Source of the DNA: CAYSDH01 sp964429805
GTDB lineage: Bacteria > Bacteroidota > Bacteroidia > Flavobacteriales_D > JABDKJ01
Length of the DNA: 12,096 nt
Direction of reading: 5' to 3'
Assembly: GCA_964429805.1 (NCBI GenBank)
Contig: CAYSDH010000086.1
Span: 1-12,096 of the forward strand
Made by a program: the position numbers and the translations under genes
Notes under the pieces: generated by a model
The model's input: only the letters and a program-made list of their open reading frames with translations
Told to the model about the DNA's origin: nothing
The model's database searches: none
Part shown: in pieces, positions 6,611 through 12,067 of the stretch
Layout of the letters: each line of letters begins with the position of its first letter
How positions within the stretch are numbered: position 1 is the first letter of the stretch

Positions 6611-7903
6611 GTGGACGACTTACCAGAAATTAGCAGAGCACAAGCCCTGCTCCAACAGCGCAGACCGCAACAGGCCATAGACCTGCTGAAACGAGTGCTC
6701 ACTCATGAGCCATATAATCAGTATGCGTTGATGCTGATCTGCCATGCGTACATTGATATCAATGACTTCAAATCGGCAGAACTGAGTGTGGCTTCGCTGA
6801 TCCAAGTTGCTCCAAATGCGGGCTACAGTCACTACCTGATGGGCAAGGTGCAGTTTCATTTAGATAAGAAAGATGTGGCGATGGAGCATGCACGCTCAGC
6901 CATCGCTTTTGAACCTGAAGATGCCGAGTATAGACACCTTGAAGGTCAAATTCACTTTTATAATAAAGACTGGACACAAGCCCTAGCCTCTGCAGACAAG
7001 GGACTATCGCTCGATGCGTCTAACTTAAACTGCCTAAATCTGAGGTCCAACTGCCTGATTAAGCTCAACCGAAAGGATGAGGCCAAATCAACCATGGACA
7101 AGGCCTTGGACCGTGATGCTGAAAACGCCTACACCCACGCCAGCACCGGATGGAATTTTCTTGAGGCCGGAGATCATGTAAAAGCACTTGAACACTTTAC
7201 CCAATCTCTAAAACTGGATCCGCAAAACGAGTCTGCCAAAGTGGGAATGAAGGAGGCACTCAAGGCCAAAAAAATATTTTACCGTTACTTTTTGAAGTAC
7301 TCGTTTTGGATGTCCAAGATGAAGTCAAGCACGCAGTGGATGCTTATACTTGGAGCGTATTTTGGTATTCAGGCTCTAGGAAGACTGGCCGACCAACACC
7401 CCGAAATTTCCGTATTTGTCGTTCCTGTGATTTTGGTCTACGTCATTTTTGCGCTGAGTACTTGGGTCATTGCTCCTATTGCCAATGTTTTTCTTAGAAC
7501 TGATCCGCAAGGAAAGTTGGCGCTGACAGCGCAAGAGATTAGAGTGGGAAACTTCACTGCCCTCTCCTTGACACTGTTTTTTGCAGGACTATCTATCGCA
7601 TTATGGGGCCTCTTCACAGGACATGAGCCTAATCCCCTCCACCCTCTTAGTCTTACTGATGGCGGTTATGTGCTGATGGGAGTTGGCTTTCTGATGCTGC
7701 TGCCGCTAGCCCAACTGCTAAAAGCAACTGACAGAAACAGGACTTTAATTCGCATCGCGTGTCTGATATTGTTGGGACTAGGAGTAGCCGCAATCGTCTT
7801 TGTATGGGGCGGCAATCCACTGCTTGGAGAAGGTACTATGCCTTTTCTATATGGCATGTTCATCTATCAGTTTGTCGGTAGCTATTTGGCCAGCAGAGGC
7901 TGA
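6611..7903 (+). CDS. TPR protein with polytopic membrane C-terminus
   Basis: 430-aa protein starting at GTG, 5 nt after the AAA gene stop. Residues about 5-215 consist of five to six TPR repeats (e.g. SHYLMGKVQFHLDKKDVAM, THASTGWNFLEAGDHVKAL). A basic linker (KKIFYRYFLKYSFWMSKMK) leads to about six hydrophobic segments, near residues 243-258, 268-290, 313-335, 350-368, 380-398 and 408-425. The N-terminal TPR domain would face the cytoplasm, where it could meet the TPR-AAA ATPase encoded immediately upstream. The pair suggests a membrane docking platform for an ATP-driven unfoldase or remodeller. This role is inferred from gene order and domains; I recognise no enzymatic motif. Confidence 0.82.
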   Translation: MDDLPEISRAQALLQQRRPQQAIDLLKRVLTHEPYNQYALMLICHAYIDINDFKSAELSVASLIQVAPNAGYSHYLMGKVQFHLDKKDVAMEHARSAIAFEPEDAEYRHLEGQIHFYNKDWTQALASADKGLSLDASNLNCLNLRSNCLIKLNRKDEAKSTMDKALDRDAENAYTHASTGWNFLEAGDHVKALEHFTQSLKLDPQNESAKVGMKEALKAKKIFYRYFLKYSFWMSKMKSSTQWMLILGAYFGIQALGRLADQHPEISVFVVPVILVYVIFALSTWVIAPIANVFLRTDPQGKLALTAQEIRVGNFTALSLTLFFAGLSIALWGLFTGHEPNPLHPLSLTDGGYVLMGVGFLMLLPLAQLLKATDRNRTLIRIACLILLGLGVAAIVFVWGGNPLLGEGTMPFLYGMFIYQFVGSYLASRG

Positions 7904-7967
7904 GAACTTTAACAGTTTTTTAGAAAATAGCCTAGAGCTAATTCCGATATTAGATGAAAATCGAGTT

Positions 7968-8672
7968 ATGAAAATACTGAGTTCCATTCTTGCCCTGGCA
8001 ATATGCATGAGCGCATTTGCTCAAGAAGTAGACATCACTGAGAGTCCTCAAATAACGGTGACTGGCAGCGGCACAGTCTACGCCACACCTGATGAGGCCT
8101 TGCTCAGTTTTTCGGTCATCAACTCTAATGACGACATACAAGTAGCGCGTCAAGAGAACCAAAAGATTAGCGCAGAAGTAATCACGTATTTGAAGCAGCA
8201 AGGGATTGCTGACAAACACATTCAGACGCAGTACATGCGTGTAGGAAAACGACACCGCAACAGTCATGCAGATGGAAACGGAAAGTATGAAGCCTCTCAG
8301 TCCATTAGTATTTGTATTGATGACCTGACAAGGTTTGAAGACATCATGGCTGGGCTCTTGGCCACGGGTGTAAACAACTTGGGCAGTCCAACTTTTAGAA
8401 GCACAGAACTTCAAAAACACAAAGACGAAGCCCGTAAAAAGGCTGTGGCGAGTGCGAAGAGAAAAGCCCAGTTACTCGCTACTGAATTAGGGCAGAGCAT
8501 CGGTGACGCCATCATTATTCAAGAAGGCGCTGGTGGAGGAATAAATCGACAAGGAGCCTATGCAAACTTTGGTGATAGCGCGCCAAGCGGAGGTTCAGAA
8601 GCAGGGTTTGCCCCTGGTCAACTTGAAGTAAAGTCTAGCGTCACAGTGTCTTTCAGATTGTTTCAAAAATGA
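7968..8672 (+). CDS. Periplasmic SIMPL (DUF541) domain protein
   Basis: 234-aa exported protein. Residues 1-18 are a signal peptide (MKILSSILALAICMSAFA, Gln at +1). The mature sequence opens with the diagnostic ITVTGSGTVYATPDEALLSF and follows the DUF541/SIMPL pattern: an internal QENQKISAEVITYLKQQGI helix, the 'DKHIQTQYMRV' segment, a VNNLGSPTFRSTE strand, a basic helix DEARKKAVASAKRKAQLLA, and a terminal EVKSSVTVSFRL strand. Family members (YggE, BP26) form periplasmic oligomers linked to oxidative or envelope stress, with no established catalysis. I reject the longer frame starting at 7800 because it overlaps the TPR gene and lacks a signal. It lies 64 nt after that gene and overlaps the lipoprotein gene by ATGA. 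Confidence 0.9.
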   Translation: MKILSSILALAICMSAFAQEVDITESPQITVTGSGTVYATPDEALLSFSVINSNDDIQVARQENQKISAEVITYLKQQGIADKHIQTQYMRVGKRHRNSHADGNGKYEASQSISICIDDLTRFEDIMAGLLATGVNNLGSPTFRSTELQKHKDEARKKAVASAKRKAQLLATELGQSIGDAIIIQEGAGGGINRQGAYANFGDSAPSGGSEAGFAPGQLEVKSSVTVSFRLFQK

Positions 8673-9253
8673 CTATTGAATTGCGACCATGGCTGACAAC
8701 TACCAGACGTATACTTCTATTGACAATCTTGATAACGCTCTCTGCATGCAGCGCATCAGGCGATAACGTTAAGATAAACGAAGTCTCACAAGACCTTGAG
8801 AATCTAGGGCCAGTCGATTTGCTCAGTAAAAACGCAGAGCCTTATCATAGTAAATTCTTGATACTCAATCACAAAGATGGCTCGACCAGTTTGCTGATTG
8901 ATATGGAACTCTATGGTGGAAGTTACTTTATCTCTCCAAAGGCAAAAAGACCTTTTAAGGGAAAGTTTAATGTCAGTATTGATCAAGACTCTAGTCTGAG
9001 CTTAGGCGATCTGATTAGCGAAACTCCGCCCTCTACTGCCTTGTATGACCCTCACCCTTTTATAGATGGAGAGGTCAATTGGATTAATGTCAATACACGC
9101 TATGAGTATGCGCTTAACGTTAATCCTGACGAGGACTTTGAGGTCTCTGGTCGCTTGACATTTGTGATTGAACCTCGCTGTACTTTAGAGACTCTCGAGT
9201 TTGTGATTTCACAGCGTGATGGAGAGTTGAGTGTGGCGCGTGTGGGTGATTGA
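8669..9253 (+). CDS. Putative lipoprotein of unknown function
   Basis: 194-aa protein. The N-terminus has basic residues (TTTRRI), a hydrophobic core (LLLTILIT) and a lipobox LSAC with Cys27, so it should be lipid-anchored after signal peptidase II cleavage. The mature part is acidic, rich in beta-prone segments (SKFLILNHKDGSTSLLIDM, YEYALNVNPDEDFEVSG) and ends with LEFVISQRDGELSVARVGD. No known domain is recognisable. The start overlaps the SIMPL stop (ATGA), so the two are co-translated and probably act in the same envelope compartment. The gene ends just before the repeat-rich region begins and is the last gene of the conserved-looking block. Confidence 0.78.
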   Translation: MTIELRPWLTTTRRILLLTILITLSACSASGDNVKINEVSQDLENLGPVDLLSKNAEPYHSKFLILNHKDGSTSLLIDMELYGGSYFISPKAKRPFKGKFNVSIDQDSSLSLGDLISETPPSTALYDPHPFIDGEVNWINVNTRYEYALNVNPDEDFEVSGRLTFVIEPRCTLETLEFVISQRDGELSVARVGD

Positions 9254-9260
9254 TTGGGGT

Positions 9261-9390
9261 GTAGTCTGCACATTCTCGAGATTTCTCCGTGCGGCTTTTA
9301 TTCACCTGCAGTCTTCACATTCAAGGGATTTCTCCGTGCGTCTTTTTATTCACCTGTAGTCTTCACATTGAAGGGATTTCTCCGTGCGGC
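9261..9390. repeat. Three tandem half-palindrome units, 47-48 bp period
   Basis: Units begin at 9261, 9308 and 9356. Each runs GTAGTCTTCACATT, a variable 4-5 bases, then GATTTCTCCGTGCGGC or a close variant. The intervening TTTTATTCACCT is also conserved, so this is a true tandem repeat and not repeat-plus-unique-spacer. The core GATTTCTCCGTGCGGC is the left arm of the full palindrome that follows the third unit. Two more units lie right of the GIY-YIG gene. Confidence 0.85.
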
Positions 9391-9512
9391 TGTCGCCTTA
9401 GTCGAAATGACGGTTCCATATTGGAAAACGTCATTTCGAGCGGAACGAAGTACAGCCGAGAAATCTGGTTAACTTTAATGGAGAGGCCAATAAAAACCCA
9501 GCGCGATGGCAA
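9356..9512. repeat. REP-like palindromic element, copy 1
   Basis: A left arm with GATTTCTCC, GGCTGT and TCGAAATGACG is mirrored by CGTCATTTCGA, ACAGCC and GAGAAATC on the right. The inner stem is perfect over 11 bp (9402-9412 with 9429-9439), with a TTCC/GGAA extension around an ATATT loop. A 50-bp non-palindromic tail runs to 9512 and touches the stop codon of the GIY-YIG gene. The element matches copy 2 at 10652-10809; the last 84 bp (9429-9512) are identical. The arm sequence resembles dispersed GTCATTTCGAGCG...GAGAAATC repeats that I associate with Bacteroidota intergenic regions. Confidence 0.88.
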
Positions 9513-9809
9513 TTAACTTTCACCAAATATCTCCTCATTTGAAAACTTCAATTCAGGATTCATTTTCTTTATCAAGGCCAATTTCTTGTCTCGCGACCAG
9601 CGTTTAATTTGCTTTTCACGGTTAATCGCGTTCATCATTCCTAACACCTTTTCGAAGTAAACGCAGTAGTGCACATTATACTGTTTCACAAAACCAGCAG
9701 GATTGTCTTGATGAGTTCGGATGCGCTGTTTCAATTTACTGGTCACACCAACATAGAGTACCGTCCGGTTTTTATTCATGGTTATGTATACGTATCCGGT
9801 TTTGGGCAT
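9513..9809 (-). CDS. GIY-YIG endonuclease domain protein, YhbQ/UPF0213-like
   Basis: 98-aa stand-alone GIY-YIG nuclease domain. The GIY strand appears as YVYI (residues 6-9), the YIG strand as LYVGVT (18-23), with catalytic Arg29 in LKQRIRTH, His33, and the metal-binding Glu65 in INREKQIKRWSR. The tail KKLALIKKMNPE is typical of the small UPF0213/YhbQ-type group. All active-site positions are present, so it may be an active metal-dependent DNA nicking or cleaving enzyme. The stop codon directly abuts repeat copy 1, and the start lies 29 nt from a further repeat unit on the other side, so the gene is completely enclosed by the palindromic repeat family. It runs opposite to the genes before it. 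Its role in moving the repeats is inferred. Confidence 0.9.
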   Translation of the reverse strand: MPKTGYVYITMNKNRTVLYVGVTSKLKQRIRTHQDNPAGFVKQYNVHYCVYFEKVLGMMNAINREKQIKRWSRDKKLALIKKMNPELKFSNEEIFGES

Positions 9810-9837
9810 GCTTGAGGATACAGCTTTTTATTCACCT

Positions 9838-9975
9838 GTAGTCTTCACATTCACGGGATTTCTCCGTGCGACCTTTATTCACCTGCAGTTTTCACATTCT
9901 CGATATTTCTTCATGCGGCTGTCGATTCAGTAGACAAAACGGATTCAGCATGGAAGACTCCCGTTCGCATTTAGT
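9838..9975. repeat. Two half-palindrome units followed by a decayed palindrome
   Basis: Units at 9838-9870 and 9885-9919 match those left of the GIY-YIG gene (GTAGTCTTCACATTCACGGG; GCAGTTTTCACATT) and are 47 bp apart. The second leads into GGCTGTCGATTCAGTAGA and onward, alignable with the full palindrome, but its inner stem has shrunk to AACGG/CCGTT and the right arm is no longer recognisable. This is an older, degraded copy. Confidence 0.72.
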
Positions 9976-10023
9976 TTCGAATTCTAAGTTTGAAATAAAA
10001 GGCAACCCGGGATTGTGAGATTG

Positions 10024-10056
10024 TGCGGAGAAAGAGGGAATCTAACCCTTGATACC
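10024..10056 (-). pseudogene. Decayed tRNA-Ser-like 3' end (remnant 1)
   Basis: On the minus strand GGTATCAAGGGTTAGATTCC followed by CTCTTTCTCCGCA resembles the T-arm and acceptor 3' half of a bacterial tRNA-Ser. The T-loop reads TTAGATT in place of TTCGAAT, and there is no anticodon arm upstream, so it is not a functional tRNA. Such 3' ends are common integrase attachment sites. A chance resemblance is possible. Confidence 0.4.
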
Positions 10057-10067
10057 TAATGGTACTA

Positions 10068-10096
10068 AGCGGAGACAGAACTAGAACCCACTCGGG
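10068..10096 (-). pseudogene. Second tRNA-like 3' end remnant
   Basis: On the minus strand CCCGAGTGGGTTCTAGTTCT then GTCTCCGCT again looks like a T-arm (GGGTTC.AGT) plus acceptor end (TCTCCGC). It lies 45 bp from remnant 1 and directly after the stop of the toxin fragment. The T-stem no longer pairs. Two tandem tails would fit repeated insertions at one attachment site, which is inference. Confidence 0.32.
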
Positions 10097-10219
10097 CTAT
10101 TTCTTGCGATGGACTTCGGGCGATTGCTTCGTACCGATGATGTCGACTACTCGAATCTCTTTCTTTTTTTCAATGTAAAGGATTTTATAATCTCTGACGA
10201 TGATTCTGAGTGACTCCAT
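10097..10219 (-). pseudogene. RelE/ParE-type toxin, C-terminal half only
   Basis: A 40-codon frame whose ATG overlaps the antitoxin stop (TAATG). The peptide MESLRIIVRDYKILYIEKKK, then EIRVVDIIGTKQSPEVHRKK, matches the last third to half of RelE/ParE toxins: the R-I-IV-x-DYxILY strand, the E-x-x-IRVVDI strand and the T-x-x-SPE end. Family members are usually about 90-105 aa, so the N-terminal helices and first strand are missing. It is probably inactive, although the start codon and translational coupling have been kept. It could instead be a small protein with another role. Confidence 0.6.
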
Positions 10220-10473
10220 TACCAGTTAGAAGCTTCTTTCTCCAAGTCATCCTGTGAGGTAAACTTGCCCGCAGCTATTTGTTTTTCAGCTTTGGCTAGT
10301 CGCTTATCATATGCTGCTTTTGTGAGCGGCTTTCCTTCTACGGTGTAACCGACTATCATCTCTTTTTCAAGCATCTTCTCTATCTTCTCAATTAGTGCCC
10401 CATTGGTCACTCCGAGTAGCTTCTGTACAAGGTTAAGCTTGGCAGCTTGTAGTTTTGTCTCTCCTGTTTTCAT
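10219..10473 (-). CDS. Type II antitoxin-like protein
   Basis: 84-aa protein with an N-terminal helical part (KLQAAKLNLVQKLLGVTNGALIEKIEKML), a middle segment VGYTVEGKPLTKAAYDKRLAKAE and a tail ending GKFTSQDDLEKEASNW. This matches the layout of small Bacteroidota antitoxins paired with RelE/ParE toxins: an N-terminal helical dimerisation part and a C-terminal toxin-wrapping tail. The identification also rests on the coupled toxin fragment directly downstream. I start at the ATG at 10473; a TTG three codons earlier lies inside the candidate promoter box. With its toxin truncated, it may now be a relic or an anti-addiction antitoxin. It lies between the two full palindromic repeat copies. Confidence 0.72.
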   Translation of the reverse strand: MKTGETKLQAAKLNLVQKLLGVTNGALIEKIEKMLEKEMIVGYTVEGKPLTKAAYDKRLAKAEKQIAAGKFTSQDDLEKEASNW

Positions 10474-10479
10474 CGTTCT

Positions 10480-10487
10480 CAAAAATA
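10480..10487 (-). promoter_or_regulatory. TAnnTTTG -7 box for the antitoxin gene
   Basis: TATTTTTG on the minus strand is an exact -7 match ending 6 nt before the ATG. The arrangement is almost the same as for the gene at 4789-5181, suggesting a leaderless or near-leaderless message. No good -33 element is evident. Confidence 0.38.
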
Positions 10488-10619
10488 CTTAATCTATGCT
10501 TTTCTGTTTTGATTATCCCAACGGATGAAACTTTCCCATGTCTTTCATGAGTCCGTCCAGACCAGCTGGGCTTTATGGAGAGTATTCTAGAAGGCGTAGA
10601 TTTAACACGGTGCGCCATT

Positions 10620-10641
10620 AGGAATTTCTTAATGCGGCTGT
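10620..10641. repeat. Partial repeat unit left of palindrome copy 2
   Basis: AGGAATTTCTTAATGCGGCT and the following GTCG is a degenerate form of the GATTTCTCCGTGCGGCTGTCG core. It lies 31-33 bp left of copy 2, closer than the usual 47-bp period, so it looks truncated. The 100 bp to its left (10510-10619) hold no gene or repeat that I can identify. Confidence 0.55.
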
Positions 10642-10651
10642 CGATTTAACT

Positions 10652-10809
10652 GCGGTCTTCACATTCAAGGGATTTCTCTGTGCGGCTGTCGCCTTAGTAG
10701 AAATGACGGTTCCAATATGGAAGACCGTCATTTCGAGCGGAACGAAGTACAGCCGAGAAATCTGGTTAACTTTAATGGAGAGGCCAATAAAAACCCAGCG
10801 CGATGGCAA
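10652..10809. repeat. REP-like palindromic element, copy 2
   Basis: Nearly identical to 9356-9512. Differences are a few substitutions in the left arm and a changed loop region (CCAATATGG for CCATATTGG). The inner stem GAAATGACGG/CCGTCATTTC (10700-10709 with 10725-10734) stays perfectly paired although its limits shifted. The final 84 bp (10726-10809) are identical to copy 1. The tail contains an ATG (10803) in frame with the recombinase gene that follows. Confidence 0.88.
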
Positions 10810-10877
10810 GAAAACAGCTGCTTTCAGGCCCATTGAAGTCCGCAATTACCTATCTTGTATGGCCTAAGAAGAAGATG

Positions 10878-11957
10878 ATGGCCAACCGATACATACTTCG
10901 TAAAAAAGTAAAAATTATTGATGCTGAGAGTGCTCTGTCTCTTTTAGATGAATTTATCAATGACTCCTTTAGAGGCCGGAGAACCAAAAAGAATGGTACG
11001 CGGATATCAAGAGGAACCATAATGAACTATACCTATCTCAGAAAAGCGCTGCACTCCTATGTAGATGAAGGAGGAGTTTTTCAAATCTATGTCTCTGAGC
11101 GACTGGCGCAGCGGGAAAAAGAACGGGCGAGTAGATTTAACAAGAAATTTTACTTCCAGTTTACAGAGTTCATGTATAAGACAAAAGGGTATTACGACAA
11201 CTACGTGGGCCTCATTATTAAATGCTTGCGGAGCTTTTATAATTACTTAGAACTGGAACGCAATATCTCTGTGGGTAGTTTTCACCGCTCGTTTTATGTA
11301 CCTATAGAGCAGATTCCAATTATTGCCCTTTCCCCTGAGCAATTGCGGTACATTATGCATGACCAAGATTTTATTAATCGGGTGGAGAAAGCAGGATTGA
11401 CACATGTGAGAGATATATTCATTTTTGGCTGCACGGTAGCCTTAAGGGTGTCTGATTTGCTTGCTTTAAACAAAACTAACCTCGTCATAGAAAACGAGAG
11501 CTATTACATCATGGTCACTTCCAAAAAAACTCAGACCCGCACTAAAGTGAAGTTACCAAGCTATTGCATTGAGATTTTGAAGAAGTATAAGAGCAGAAAA
11601 AAGACTCTCCTCCCTCCCATCTCTGCGGCATATTTAAATACTTGCCTTAAAAAAATGGCCGCACTGATTGATGACAACAGAGAGATGGTCAAACTTCGCG
11701 AACGCAGAGGAAAACAAGTAGTGGTGTATAAAGACCCTGAGAAGAGAGCCCATTATACATTGGCTGATCATATTAGCACCCACACCATGAGACGAACGGG
11801 CATAACCACTATGCTGAGTCTGGGTATGCAAGAGCACGTGGTGCGAAAAATTTCTGGTCATGCGGCCAATAGCAAAGAGTTCTTCAAATATGTAGAACTT
11901 GCTCAAAGTTATATTGATAAACAGACGGAAGAGGTATTTGAGCGATTGAGTGCTTGA
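10878..11957 (+). CDS. Tyrosine recombinase/integrase (XerC/D-like phage integrase family)
   Basis: 359-aa site-specific recombinase. An N-terminal region (about 1-60) is followed by a SAM-like core-binding domain (about 65-145, FYFQFTEFMYKTKGYYDNYV) and the catalytic domain (about 160-355). All active-site residues are visible: Arg190 in ALRVSDLLAL, the beta-hairpin Lys216/217 in TSKKTQT, His302 and Arg305 in HTMRRTGIT, His328 in ISGHAANS and the nucleophile Tyr338 in FFKYVEL. The frame is open back to an ATG at 10803, but that codon lies inside the dispersed repeat, so I prefer the ATG at 10878 (or 10875), preceded by AAGAAG. It likely integrates, excises or inverts DNA nearby. The tRNA-like tails to its left and the RHS fragment to its right are possible targets or cargo. 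Confidence 0.9.
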   Translation: MANRYILRKKVKIIDAESALSLLDEFINDSFRGRRTKKNGTRISRGTIMNYTYLRKALHSYVDEGGVFQIYVSERLAQREKERASRFNKKFYFQFTEFMYKTKGYYDNYVGLIIKCLRSFYNYLELERNISVGSFHRSFYVPIEQIPIIALSPEQLRYIMHDQDFINRVEKAGLTHVRDIFIFGCTVALRVSDLLALNKTNLVIENESYYIMVTSKKTQTRTKVKLPSYCIEILKKYKSRKKTLLPPISAAYLNTCLKKMAALIDDNREMVKLRERRGKQVVVYKDPEKRAHYTLADHISTHTMRRTGITTMLSLGMQEHVVRKISGHAANSKEFFKYVELAQSYIDKQTEEVFERLSA

Positions 11958-12067
11958 TTCAACCACAATTAAATCATGAATTCATAAACTGATTTTGATT
12001 CCAAAAACAACTATATATTGACCTTTTGAAGTCTTCAAAATCACATATCTCATTGATTTCCAGCATT
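11958..12067. other. Spacer between recombinase and RHS-like fragment with short palindromes
   Basis: AT-rich DNA containing ATGAATTCAT (11976-11985), a perfect 10-bp palindrome, and TTTTGAAG-T-CTTCAAAA (12024-12040), an 8-bp perfect inverted repeat around one base. Either could be a recombinase core site or a weak terminator stem. No T-run follows the second dyad, so a terminator is less likely. Confidence 0.35.

Noticed and set aside
7800..7967. Longer start for the SIMPL protein
   Set aside because: The extension overlaps the TPR membrane gene in another frame, and the ATG at 7968 gives a clean signal peptide.
9261..9390. CRISPR-like array (regular repeats with 47-48 bp period)
   Set aside because: Only three units occur in a row, the repeats vary, the sequence between them is also conserved, and no cas gene is present. 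It is a tandem repeat of palindrome arms.
9254..9516. Two overlapping plus-strand open frames (72 and 75 codons)
   Set aside because: They lie entirely in the repeat array. Their repeated GFLRAS/CSLHI peptides merely reflect the DNA repeat.
10024..10096. Functional tRNA gene on the minus strand
   Set aside because: No D-arm, anticodon arm or paired acceptor stem can be drawn, and both T-loops are altered. Only 3'-end remnants are supportable.
10433..10845. Minus-strand open frames of 61 and 75 codons
   Set aside because: They span the antitoxin upstream region and palindrome copy 2, with low-complexity composition and no start signal or recognisable domain.
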